Assembly: GCA_903921725.1 (NCBI GenBank)
Contig: CAIXRA010000005.1
Coordinates: forward strand, 1-64,000
Source of the DNA: an uncultured Lentisphaerota bacterium
Lineage (GTDB): Bacteria > Verrucomicrobiota > Lentisphaeria > Oligosphaerales > CAITYL01
Direction: 5' to 3'
DNA length: 64,000 nt
Made by a program: the position numbers and the translations under genes. The notes below the pieces were generated by a model. That model was not told the DNA's origin and made no database searches. It worked only from the letters and a program-made list of their open reading frames with translations. Below, piece by piece: positions 42,763 through 52,681 of this stretch (positions are counted from its first letter, which is position 1; every line of letters starts with the position of its first letter).

Positions 42763-44838
42763 ATGAAAAACCTGCGGGAGCTTGGTTGGTTCCGGGTCGC
42801 GGCGGCGGTGCCGCCGGTGCGCGCCGGTGCGGTGCGCGCAAACGTGGACGAGATGCTGGCGCTCGCCCGCGACGCGGCGGCGGAGGGCGTCGAACTGCTG
42901 GTCTTTCCGGAGCTGTGCGTGACCGGCTACACCTGCGCGGACCTCTTCCATCAGGAGACGCTCCTGGACGCGGCGGACACGGAGCTGGCGCGCTTTCTCA
43001 AGGGCACGGCAAAGCTGGAGATGCTCATCCTCGCCGGCGCGCCCGTCACCGCCGGCGGCCTGCTCTACAACGCGGCCGTCGTCTGCCAGGGCGGCAAAAT
43101 TCTCGGCGTCGTCCCGAAAAGCTTCCTGCCGAACGCCCGCGAATTCTACGAACAGCGCTGGTTCGCCTCCGGCGCGGAGATTGCGGACGCCGCGGTTGTC
43201 GTCGCCGGGCAGGAAGTCCCGTTCGGCACCGATCTTCTTTTCAGCGCGGACTCCGCGGGCGGCCCGGTGGTCGGCGTCGAACTGTGCGAGGATCTCTGGA
43301 GCCCGCAGCCGCCGAGCACGCGCCAGGCGCTCGCCGGGGCGTCCGTCATCTGCAACCTCTCCGCCAGCAACGAGCTGGTCGGCAAAGCGCCGTACCGCCG
43401 CGCGCTCGTGGCGCAGCAGTCGGCCCGCTGCTTGGCCGGCTACGTGTACGCCTCCGCCGGCGTGGGCGAATCGAGCACCGACCTGGTCTTCGGCGGGCAC
43501 TGCCTCATCGCGGAAAACGGCCGGACGCTTGCGGAGTCCGCACGCTTCGAGACCGACCCGACGCTGACCGTGGCCGACCTCGACGTGATGTTCCTCCGCC
43601 ACGAGCGCCGCCAGAGCCAGACCTTCGTCAAGGCCGCGGAACTCGCGCGGCGGCAGGCCGGGGCGTCCGCCTTCACGGAAATCGTCTTCGACGCCGCGCC
43701 CGTGCCGGCGGGGCCGCCGCGCCGGACGCCGGTCCGCCTGCCGTTCGTGCCCACCGACAGCGCGGAGCGCGGCGAACGCTGCGCCGAGATCTTCGCCATC
43801 CAGAGCAGCGGCCTGGCGACGCGCCTGCGGCACTGCGGCGCGAAAAACGCCGTCATCGGCCTCTCCGGCGGGTTGGACTCCACGCTCGCGCTGCTGGTCA
43901 CCGTCGAGGCGTTCGAGCGCGCCGGACTGAAGCGCGACGGCATCCTCGGCGTCACCATGCCGGGATTCGGCACCACGGAGCGCACGCTGGGCAACGTGAA
44001 AAAGCTGGCGAAGCAGCTCGGGGTCCGGCTGGAGACGATCGACATCCGCGCCGCCTGCGCGCAGCACCTGAAGGACCTCGGCCACGACGGCGTCACCGGC
44101 GACGTCACCTACGAGAACAGCCAGGCCCGCGAGCGCACGCAGCTGCTCATGGACAAGGCGAACCAGACCGGCGGCCTGGTCGTCGGCACCGGCGACCTCT
44201 CCGAACTCGCGCTCGGCTGGTGCACCTACAACGGCGACCACATGTCCATGTACGGCGTCAATGCGGGCGTGCCGAAGACGCTGGTAAAGTATCTGATCCA
44301 ATGGGTTGCGTCGCACAAGGAAACCCCGGCCGCCGCCGCGGTGCTGGAGGACATCCTCGACACCCCGATCTCGCCGGAACTGCTGCCGCCCGACGCCCGG
44401 GGGCGCATCGCGCAGAAGACCGAGGGCGTGCTCGGCCCGTACGAGCTGCACGATTTCTTCCTCTACGAGATGGTCCGCCGCGGCTCCCCCCCGGAGAAGA
44501 TCCTGGCGCTCGCCGTGCAGGCGTTCGGGGCGGCGGCGGAGAACGCGGAAACTGGAAACTCGAAATTGGGAAGGCGCAAGGCGGCAGCCAGTTCCGTCCG
44601 TGCTCGTCCCTGTTCGTCCATGAACGTCCGTGTTGCCGGCCAAGTTTCAACCTACGCCGAACCCTTCATCCGCGACTGCCTGAAGCGGTTCCTGACGCGC
44701 TTTTTTGCGCACCAGTTCAAGCGCTCCTGCCTGCCGGACGGACCGAAGGTCGGCTCGATCTGCCTCTCCCCGCGCGGCGACTGGCGCATGCCCAGCGACG
44801 CCTCCGCCGCCGAATGGCTCCGCCGCCTCAACGGTTGA
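42763..44838 (+). CDS. nadE: Glutamine-dependent NAD+ synthetase
   Basis: 691 residues. N-terminal nitrilase-like glutaminase (Glu in VFPELCVTGY, about 50; Lys in VPKSFLPN, about 126; Cys in VELCEDLW, about 182) supplies ammonia to the C-terminal NAD synthetase (SGGLDSTLAL at about 370). The final step of NAD synthesis. Near residues 595-630 lies a stretch (AETGNSKLGRRKAAASSVRA and on) with no family counterpart, encoded by repeat-like DNA (44548-44650), between otherwise conserved LALAVQAFGA and TYAEPFIRDCLKRFLTRFF. A GGGAG site precedes the ATG at 42763. Confidence 0.93.
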   Translation: MKNLRELGWFRVAAAVPPVRAGAVRANVDEMLALARDAAAEGVELLVFPELCVTGYTCADLFHQETLLDAADTELARFLKGTAKLEMLILAGAPVTAGGLLYNAAVVCQGGKILGVVPKSFLPNAREFYEQRWFASGAEIADAAVVVAGQEVPFGTDLLFSADSAGGPVVGVELCEDLWSPQPPSTRQALAGASVICNLSASNELVGKAPYRRALVAQQSARCLAGYVYASAGVGESSTDLVFGGHCLIAENGRTLAESARFETDPTLTVADLDVMFLRHERRQSQTFVKAAELARRQAGASAFTEIVFDAAPVPAGPPRRTPVRLPFVPTDSAERGERCAEIFAIQSSGLATRLRHCGAKNAVIGLSGGLDSTLALLVTVEAFERAGLKRDGILGVTMPGFGTTERTLGNVKKLAKQLGVRLETIDIRAACAQHLKDLGHDGVTGDVTYENSQARERTQLLMDKANQTGGLVVGTGDLSELALGWCTYNGDHMSMYGVNAGVPKTLVKYLIQWVASHKETPAAAAVLEDILDTPISPELLPPDARGRIAQKTEGVLGPYELHDFFLYEMVRRGSPPEKILALAVQAFGAAAENAETGNSKLGRRKAAASSVRARPCSSMNVRVAGQVSTYAEPFIRDCLKRFLTRFFAHQFKRSCLPDGPKVGSICLSPRGDWRMPSDASAAEWLRRLNG
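44548..44650 (+). repeat. Repeat-like insertion inside nadE
   Basis: A stretch with short units GGAAACTGGAAACTCGAAATT and then GTCCGTGCTCGTCCCTGTTC-like copies. It keeps the frame and adds about 34 residues near the C-terminus of NadE. Composition is that of intergenic filler rather than of the flanking gene. Confidence 0.6.
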
Positions 44839-44865
44839 CGCCCCCTAGGCGGAACGCGGAGTTCA

Positions 44866-44902
44866 CCACGAAGGGCACGAAGGGCACGAAGAAGGCAAGG
44901 GG
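44866..44902. repeat. Short direct repeats CACGAAGGG
   Basis: Three to four tandem 9-bp units (CACGAAGGG) between nadE and the Imm42-type gene. The related unit AAGGAAACGAAGGGAACGAAGG encodes part of the RND linker (about 20545-20575, minus strand). Confidence 0.55.
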
Positions 44903-44917
44903 CAGGGCGGGTGAGTG

Positions 44918-45583
44918 TCAATAGTGAGCCGTACCTGTGCCCGGTGCGTCAGTAGCGGACGGGCCGGACATCGGCGTGGACTCTGGCACCTTGTTGGGGT
45001 GGTGGTGGCCTTCTTCCGGGGCCTTTGTCGACTTCCGCCACTCCGCAATGAAGTCAGCACGCCACTGCTCAAGAATTTTATAAAAATCGGCAGCCGGCAG
45101 CCAAACATCGCGAAGTGTTTTAACGTCGTGATGATAACTGTCCCCGGACCTGAATCCAATAAGCCGGACTTGATCTCCTACATCGATATGCAAAACGAAA
45201 CTTCCGTCATCGAATGCTTCGTCGCCGTCAGGCGCCCACACCAGATGCTTCGAATAAAGATGATTAGAAAACTCTGACCGCGGCATGCCAAAGTAGCTGG
45301 CCCCCTCTTGGCTTGGCGCGTAAATAGCGTCCCGAAACGCATCAGCTAACATGCCGCCATCAATGCTTGCGGCAAATGGTGCTATATGACTGCCGCGACG
45401 AAGCAGGCGATCTTCGACTTCGCCAAGTGAACACGCCAACATCGATGCATCAGGCGCGTAAACTCCATATCGCTCTCCGAGGATGTGTAACACAAAGAAT
45501 CCAAGGGCGCGAAAGCCAAGTCCCTCATAGGCGCGTGAAATGCCAGATTCAATCGCGAAAGTAGATGGGTCACCAATGATCAT
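44918..45583 (-). CDS. Imm42 family immunity protein (orphan)
   Basis: 221 residues. The start MIIGDPSTFAIESGI and AFDDGSFVLHIDVGDQVRLI, FRDAIYAP, TLRDVWLPAADFYKILEQW match the Imm42 family as I know it, found next to contact-dependent or polymorphic toxins. No toxin gene lies within reach on either side. GC is lower than in the neighbours, and repeats flank it on both sides, so it probably arrived by transfer. The last 45 residues are hydrophilic and probably extra. Possible protection against a toxin encoded elsewhere or by rivals. Confidence 0.72.
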   Translation of the reverse strand: MIIGDPSTFAIESGISRAYEGLGFRALGFFVLHILGERYGVYAPDASMLACSLGEVEDRLLRRGSHIAPFAASIDGGMLADAFRDAIYAPSQEGASYFGMPRSEFSNHLYSKHLVWAPDGDEAFDDGSFVLHIDVGDQVRLIGFRSGDSYHHDVKTLRDVWLPAADFYKILEQWRADFIAEWRKSTKAPEEGHHHPNKVPESTPMSGPSATDAPGTGTAHY

Positions 45584-46381
45584 GTTTTGCTCAATAAATA
45601 ATATGCTGAAAACGGTGGTTTCAATATTTGGGCAATGAGTGCGCGTGTTTTCTTCTGGAAATCATGAAGTTTCATACAGCGCCGGTCGTGCCATGCAGAA
45701 GACGGTGTTCTTCATATCAGCGGCGCAATTACCATACCGTAGCCGATGGATGTTGCAATAGGCATGGGGTGCGGGCGGCGGATTCATCCATGTAGGAACG
45801 AGGTTGCACCTCGTTTTGGGGCGCGGGAACAACCAACACCGCGTCAGCCCCGGAGCCGGCACCCGTCCGCACCACCGCCGCCTCAACACGGGCGGAGGAC
45901 ACGCCCGTGCCTACAGGAAGGAAAAGGTCCGCGTTTTGGACACTCACCCGGGGCGGCGACCACAATCGCGGGCTGAATCGCCGTGGTACTTCGGGCGGGT
46001 CGAAGCGCCGGGCGGGACGCCCGGCGGAAGCAGGCAGGATGCCCACGCTCCCGTCCGGCGGCCGCCTGAAGGCGGAACTACAAACAAGCCGCTCTCCCGG
46101 TCGGCGGCAACCAACGTTGAATGCTCCCCCACCCTTTGCGCCTTCGCGCCTTTGCGTTTCAATTCATGTCCGGCCACTTTGAACGCCGAGGGTTGAGCGT
46201 TGAAAGTTGAATGTTCTTTTGTTCTGCGCGCCGGTCGCGCCGTCTTACCGTTCCCCACCGTCACACCGCCCTACTGTCACACCGTCACACCTCCTTCCCC
46301 TCTGCGCCTCCGCGCCTCTGCGGGAGAAATTGCCTGCGCTTCCGCGCCGCCCTCCCGGCAATGGCGGATTACATTTCCGCC
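45584..46381. repeat. Repeat-filled intergenic region, second copies of dispersed elements
   Basis: No gene in about 800 bp. A 125-bp element at 45791-45915 is the same size as and closely matches 35007-35131. The part 46009-46084 matches 35191-35268 but lacks the left 24-bp arm, so it is a truncated copy. Then come GTTGAGCGTTGAAAGTTGAATG-type short-unit repeats (about 46190-46215), ACCGTCACACC repeats (46255-46290) and CTCTGCGCCTCCGCGCCTCTG (about 46297-46325). Confidence 0.8.
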
Positions 46382-48619
46382 ATGCCCATCCAACCTCCAG
46401 CCATCGCCCGGGTCGTGGTGAACCTGTCGCTCGACCGGGAGTTCGACTACCGCATTCCGGAGCGCCTGCGCGGGCAGGTGCATGCCGGGACGCGCGTGGT
46501 CGTGCCGTTCGGGCATTCGGAGCGCGTGGCGTACGTGGTCGGGCTGGCGGCGGACTCGACCGTGCACGGGCTCAAGGAGATCCTGCGGCTGGAGAACGAG
46601 AAGGAGCGGATCCCGGAGAAGCTGATCACGCTGGCGCAGTGGATGGCGGATTATTACTGCTGTCCGCGGGAACTGGCGGTGCGGGCGATGCTGCCGGCGG
46701 TGGTGCGCAAGGGGACGATGAAGGCGAAGCAGCAGACGCAGGTCGTGCTGAAGCCGGAACAGCACCTCGGCGAGGTCGTGCCGGCGCTGGAGAAGAAGGC
46801 GAAAAAGCAGGCGGCGGTCGTGCACGCGCTGGTGCGTCTCGGCGGGCGCTGCGAACTCCGCAGGCTGCTGCGCGAGGCGGATGCGGCGGAGGCGGCGGTG
46901 GACGCGCTGGTGGAGAAGGGAATCGCGCTGCTGGAGCGCGAGGACGTGGATCGCGACCCGTTCGCGGCGGACACCGTGCTGCCGAGTTCGGCGCTGGAGC
47001 TGACGCCGGAACAGAAAGCAGCACTGGAGTCCGTCACCGCCGCCATGCAGGCGCGGGAACCGAAGACCTTTCTGCTGCACGGGGTCACGGGCAGCGGCAA
47101 GACGGAGGTCTACCTCCAGGCGATTGACCACGGGCTGAAGGCGGGGCTGGACGCAATCGTGCTGGTGCCGGAGATCGCGCTGACGCCGCAGACGACGGAG
47201 CGGTTCCGCAGCCGTTTCGGCGAGACGGTCAGCGTGCTGCACAGCGGGCTGAGCGACGGCGAACGGTTCGACGAGTGGCGGCGGATCAACGAGGGGCGCT
47301 CCCGCGTCGTCGTCGGCGCGCGCTCCGCGCTTTTCGCGCCGGTGCGCAGGCTCGGGCTGATCATCGTGGACGAGGAGCATGAGACGACCTACAAGCAGGA
47401 CGAGGCGCCGCGCTACAACGCCCGCGACGTGGCGGTGGTGCGCGCGCAGATGGAGAAGGCGGTGGTCATCCTCGGCACGGCCACGCCGAGCCTGGAGTCG
47501 GCGCACAACTGCAAGGTCGGCAAGTACGTCCTGCTGACGCTTCCGAAGCGGGTGGACAACCAGGTGATGCCGGTCATGCAGGTCGTGGACATGCGGCAGG
47601 AGGCGATGGAGCGCGGGCAGCCGCAGATCTTCTCGCGCACGCTGGAGCTGCTGATCCGCGAGCGGCTGGAGCGCGGGGAGCAGGTGATCATCTTCCTGAA
47701 CCGGCGCGGGTACGCCTCGCAGATGCTCTGCACGAAGTGCGGCTACGTCGCGAAATGTCCGGACTGCGACACGGCGTACACCTACCACAAGCAGGCGGCG
47801 CAGCTCGTCTGCCATCTCTGCGGGCGGGTGCTGCCGGCGCCGGCGGCCTGCCCGGCGTGCCAGGACCCGAAGATCCGCTATGCGGGGCTGGGCACGGAGA
47901 AGGTGGAGGCGGTCTGCCGCAAGCTCTTCCCGCGGGCGGCGGTGGCGCGGATGGACTCCGACACGATGACGACCCGCGACTGCTACCGCAAGGCGCTGAA
48001 CGAGTTCCGCGCCGGGCGCACCAACATCCTCATCGGCACGCAGATGATTGCCAAGGGGCTGCATTTCCCGAACGTGACGCTGGTCGGGGTCATCTATGCC
48101 GACTCCTCGCTGCACCTGCCGGATTTCCGGGCGGGCGAGCGCACCTTCCAGCTCCTGGTCCAGGTCGCCGGGCGCGCCGGGCGCGGCGACGTGCCGGGGC
48201 ATGTGGTGGTCCAGACCTACACGCCGTTTCATCCGGTGCTCCAGCACGCGCTGCTCCAGGAGTACGCGCCGTTCATGGAGGAGGAGCTGGAGACGCGCCG
48301 CGCGCTTTCCTTCCCGCCGTCCACGCACATGGTGCTGCTGCTGTTCCGCGGGCCGAAGGACGACGCGCTGTACGCCGCCGCCAAGGAGTTCGCTGAGAAA
48401 GTGCGGCCGCTGCTCGGGCCGGAAACCTTCATGGTCGAGCCCGGACCGGCGCCGATCCCCAAGGCGCGCGGGCTCTACCGCTACCAGATCTCCATGCGCG
48501 GCGGCAACATCGTGAAGCTGACCCGGCTGCTGCGCCCGCTGGTCGGGAACGCCAACGCCGCCCTGCGCCCGAAGGAGATGGAGGTCACGGTGGACGTGGA
48601 CCCGTACTCGCTGATGTAG
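46382..48619 (+). CDS. priA: Primosomal protein N' (replication restart helicase)
   Basis: 745 residues. Restarts stalled forks by loading the replicative helicase. N-terminal DNA-binding domain (ARVVVNLSLDREFDYRIPE), Walker A GVTGSGKTEVYL, DEEH box (IIVDEEHETTYKQ), zinc region with eight Cys in four pairs (CTKCGYVAKCPDC, CHLCG, CPAC), and helicase motifs GTQMIAKGLHFPNVTLVGV, VAGRAGRG. An in-frame ATG at 46361 could extend it by seven residues; neither start has a good ribosome-binding site. Confidence 0.95.
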   Translation: MPIQPPAIARVVVNLSLDREFDYRIPERLRGQVHAGTRVVVPFGHSERVAYVVGLAADSTVHGLKEILRLENEKERIPEKLITLAQWMADYYCCPRELAVRAMLPAVVRKGTMKAKQQTQVVLKPEQHLGEVVPALEKKAKKQAAVVHALVRLGGRCELRRLLREADAAEAAVDALVEKGIALLEREDVDRDPFAADTVLPSSALELTPEQKAALESVTAAMQAREPKTFLLHGVTGSGKTEVYLQAIDHGLKAGLDAIVLVPEIALTPQTTERFRSRFGETVSVLHSGLSDGERFDEWRRINEGRSRVVVGARSALFAPVRRLGLIIVDEEHETTYKQDEAPRYNARDVAVVRAQMEKAVVILGTATPSLESAHNCKVGKYVLLTLPKRVDNQVMPVMQVVDMRQEAMERGQPQIFSRTLELLIRERLERGEQVIIFLNRRGYASQMLCTKCGYVAKCPDCDTAYTYHKQAAQLVCHLCGRVLPAPAACPACQDPKIRYAGLGTEKVEAVCRKLFPRAAVARMDSDTMTTRDCYRKALNEFRAGRTNILIGTQMIAKGLHFPNVTLVGVIYADSSLHLPDFRAGERTFQLLVQVAGRAGRGDVPGHVVVQTYTPFHPVLQHALLQEYAPFMEEELETRRALSFPPSTHMVLLLFRGPKDDALYAAAKEFAEKVRPLLGPETFMVEPGPAPIPKARGLYRYQISMRGGNIVKLTRLLRPLVGNANAALRPKEMEVTVDVDPYSLM

Positions 48620-48800
48620 CCGGAGACCCCGCACGCAGGAACGCTCAACTCCCGCTGTGGCCGACCTGACATTTCTCCCGCGTTTCCGTCTTTCCGCTCT
48701 TCCCCTTTTCCGTCTTTCCGTCTTTCCGTTGCCGACGGCCGTTGCTTCCCTGTGCCTCCACGGGAGAGCGCCGCCGCATTGCCCCTCCCCGCCTGCCGCG
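48620..48800. other. Intergenic TTTCCGTC-rich tract between convergent priA and groL
   Basis: No gene. 48685-48732 is built of TTTCCGTC/TTTCCGCTC short units, akin to the tracts at 40583-40675 and inside the RND linker. Confidence 0.5.
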
Positions 48801-48837
48801 AAAAAAAGAAGGACGCCCCGGTTTCCCGGAGCGTCCC
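48801..48837 (-). terminator. Rho-independent terminator after groL
   Basis: On the minus strand GGACGCTCCGG pairs with CCGGGGCGTCC (one G-T pair), tetraloop GAAA-type, followed by TTCTTTTTTT. It lies about 45 bp beyond the groL stop. Confidence 0.85.
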
Positions 48838-48882
48838 TTGTCATTCAGGCCTGCGGAGTCCGCAGGCGATACGGCCTCAGGC

Positions 48883-50736
<1,854 letters not shown>

Positions 50737-50749
50737 GATGATTTTGCGT

Positions 50750-51049
50750 TTAGCCGACGACCGCGAGGATTTCGTCGGCGCCGAGAATCTTGTAAGTCTT
50801 GCCGTCCAGCTTGATCTCCGTGCCGCCGTACTTGCTGGTCAGCACGATGTCGCCGACCGCGACTTCGAAGGCGATCTTCTTGCCCTTGTCGTCCTTCTTG
50901 CCCGTGCCGAGCGCGATGACCTTGGCCTCCTGCGGCTTCTCCTTGGCGCTGTCCGGGATCACGATCCCGCCCTTCACCACTTCCTTCTCCTCGACCGGCG
51001 CGACCAGGACGCGGTCGCCCAACGGCTTGATGCTCTTCTTTGCTGCCAT
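50750..51049 (-). CDS. groS: 10-kDa co-chaperonin GroES
   Basis: 99 residues; lid of the GroEL chamber. [17 protein letters not shown], the mobile loop [15 protein letters not shown], and the tail [16 protein letters not shown] are typical. AAGGAGG precedes the ATG at 51049. First gene of the chaperonin operon. Confidence 0.97.
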   Translation of the reverse strand: MAAKKSIKPLGDRVLVAPVEEKEVVKGGIVIPDSAKEKPQEAKVIALGTGKKDDKGKKIAFEVAVGDIVLTSKYGGTEIKLDGKTYKILGADEILAVVG

Positions 51050-51092
51050 GTCTCTCTTCCTCCTTGGTTGCTATTGCTTGCTCTTGGGTTGT

Positions 51093-51115
51093 CCAGGCTC
51101 TTTCCAGAAGCCTGG
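51093..51115. promoter_or_regulatory. N9-spaced inverted repeat upstream of groS (CIRCE-like layout)
   Basis: CCAGGCT (51093-51099), nine bases, AGCCTGG (51109-51115), 44-66 bp before the groS start. The layout equals that of the HrcA operator CIRCE (TTAGCACTC-N9-GAGTGCTAA) but the arm sequence differs. It may be a heat-shock operator of this lineage or a leader hairpin. Confidence 0.4.
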
Positions 51116-51165
51116 TAATGTACTGCGGAAAAATTACCCCGTCCCGTGTGGGTAAAAAGGTGGCG

Positions 51166-51501
51166 CTACAGTGAAACAGGTTTTGCGGTTTTCCGCATAT
51201 CTTCAAACATTTTTGATTTAAGTCGTTGCTCGATAAGCTCCCTGATCGTGGTTCTATTTTTTCCCGCTATTTCGTATGGAGCAAGCTTTAAAATGATTTC
51301 TTTTGGAATCGAGTAATCCGACAAGACCAAATAAGGACGGGTAATATCCGTTTCATCGCGATACCAGCGTAAGCTTGTATATTTTTCCCTGATTGGCATT
51401 ACCATCTTAGGCAATTCATCGTCAAGAAACTCAACGGCGGCCTTTTCCTCTGGCTTCAGAGGAGTGAACCCATCACATTCATAGTCAACAATCATTTTCA
51501 C
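51166..51501 (-). CDS. Hypothetical protein at end of defence island
   Basis: Not recognised. 111 residues, charged, no membrane segment: VDYECDGFTPLKPEEKAAVEF, then RPYLVLSDYSIPKEIILKL and a Lys-rich tail. GC is clearly low. The GTG at 51501 (AAAGGGAA upstream) or ATG at 51495 may start it. Same strand as the HicB-like gene with a 67-bp gap, so it may belong to the same acquired block. Confidence 0.6.
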   Translation of the reverse strand: MKMIVDYECDGFTPLKPEEKAAVEFLDDELPKMVMPIREKYTSLRWYRDETDITRPYLVLSDYSIPKEIILKLAPYEIAGKNRTTIRELIEQRLKSKMFEDMRKTAKPVSL

Positions 51502-51568
51502 GACAGTTCCCTTTGTTGATTATTTATCCCGTCCCGGATGCTTGCACGGCACATATTCCTCACCTCCA

Positions 51569-51823
51569 TCATGCATCGACAGTTCCTTGCCCGCAGATGC
51601 ACATTTTGGCTGGTAAATGAACGCGATAACGCGGTTGCGGAACCGGCTTGCCTTCCGCCTTGGCGGCGGCAAGCCAAGCGGTCTTGGCCTTTTCGACTTC
51701 CGCCAGCGCCTGCTGCGGGGTTTCGCCGAACGCCGAGCAGCACTGGAGACCCGGAATGTCGGCGATATAGCCGCCGTCCTCCACGCTGAAGAAGATGTTG
51801 ATGTGGTTTCCTTTAAGCGGCAT
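51569..51823 (-). CDS. HicB-like antitoxin family protein
   Basis: 84 residues. The partial RNase-H-like fold of HicB: INIFFSVEDGGYIADIPGL, then SAFGETPQQALAEVEKAKTAWLAAA. There is no DNA-binding tail, and no HicA toxin (about 60 residues with a double-stranded RNA-binding-like fold) lies beside it. Instead it overlaps the DUF2442 gene by 11 bp. May regulate or neutralise something in this operon. Start at ATG 51823 inside the preceding gene. Confidence 0.8.
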   Translation of the reverse strand: MPLKGNHINIFFSVEDGGYIADIPGLQCCSAFGETPQQALAEVEKAKTAWLAAAKAEGKPVPQPRYRVHLPAKMCICGQGTVDA

Positions 51824-52067
51824 GTTGTTTGCGGATCTTTTTGCTTTCCAAGTACAAGGTATCGGGACAGATGTCCTGTTCGTGCAGCCAGGCAACGGTT
51901 CCGGCGAAGACGCGGACCTGGCGGAAATAGTTGACGTCCCGCAGCTCGGCGAACACCCCGAAGTCGAGCAACGGCGTGCAGTCATATTCGCCCACCTCAC
52001 CATTGGTGAACTGAAGGCGGAGTTTGTAGCCGTCGAGCGGCTCAACCGTTTGCACGCGTGGGTTCAT
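51813..52067 (-). CDS. DUF2442 domain protein
   Basis: 84 residues. PLDGYKLRLQFTNGEVGEYDCTPLL (in two parts), GVFAELRDVNYFRQVRVFAGTV and WLHEQDICPDTLYLES are the family pattern. DUF2442 proteins are commonly paired with DUF4160 in toxin-antitoxin-like modules; function is unproven. Here it is coupled by 4-bp overlap to the RloB-like gene before it and 11 bp to the HicB-like gene after it. Confidence 0.85.
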   Translation of the reverse strand: MNPRVQTVEPLDGYKLRLQFTNGEVGEYDCTPLLDFGVFAELRDVNYFRQVRVFAGTVAWLHEQDICPDTLYLESKKIRKQHAA

Positions 52068-52681
52068 TTCAGTTTTTCCACCAGTTTGTACACATGCGAG
52101 CCGGGATAGTTCGGGATACGGTCGGCCGGCGGATAGTCCAATTGCTTTGCACGAGCGATAGCCACTTCGACGTGCAGTCTGAATTTTTCTATGTCCACGT
52201 TTGATTCGTTGTAGCCACCAATCAATGTGCGGAGGTGACCCTTGTAGTCGTTTGAGAGGGATTGTTGTTGCGGCAATTGGGGCGGGTCGCCATGGTGCAT
52301 AATCAGCCAGCACTCGAAACAGGGGTTGCTCAAGGCCAAGTTGTAGCCGGCTTGGACGGCCTGCTGTAAGGTTTCCCGCATGTTTCCAATGTGGTTGGTT
52401 TCTGTCCCGTGGTCAACATCAACCATGATCCAAGCTTCATCTGTTTCCTCGTCAAATCCCTTCTGGCCCAGTTCCTCCTTCAGCTTTGCCAAAACATGTT
52501 GCGGTGCGGACGCATCGTTGTTGGGCTTGACCACCACGATGCTGAACTTCGCATTGCCGTGACGGAACATTTCCAGGTACTGTGCTTCTGTTTCGCGGCC
52601 TTCAACGGCCACAAAAATCAGCTTGGCATCCCGGACGTGGACTTTTCGGTCCAACGGGCGTCTGGCGCGTATGTTTGTCAT
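52064..52681 (-). CDS. RloB family protein (AbiLii-like, TOPRIM-type motifs)
   Basis: 205 residues. Motifs suit a TOPRIM-like nuclease: Glu 27 in FVAVEGRETE and Asp 88/90 in WIMVDVDHGTE, then SNPCFECWLIMHH, the RloB hallmark. RloB proteins are predicted effectors in two-gene systems with AAA ATPases (AbiL, related in logic to PARIS and Gabija). The start overlaps the ATPase stop by 4 bp. Probably the toxic arm of an abortive-infection system; activity is inferred. Confidence 0.87.
   Translation of the reverse strand: MTNIRARRPLDRKVHVRDAKLIFVAVEGRETEAQYLEMFRHGNAKFSIVVVKPNNDASAPQHVLAKLKEELGQKGFDEETDEAWIMVDVDHGTETNHIGNMRETLQQAVQAGYNLALSNPCFECWLIMHHGDPPQLPQQQSLSNDYKGHLRTLIGGYNESNVDIEKFRLHVEVAIARAKQLDYPPADRIPNYPGSHVYKLVEKLK

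Noticed and set aside
51050..51165. Standard CIRCE operator before groS
   Set aside because: TTAGCACTC/GAGTGCTAA is absent; only an unrelated N9-spaced inverted repeat is present, reported separately.
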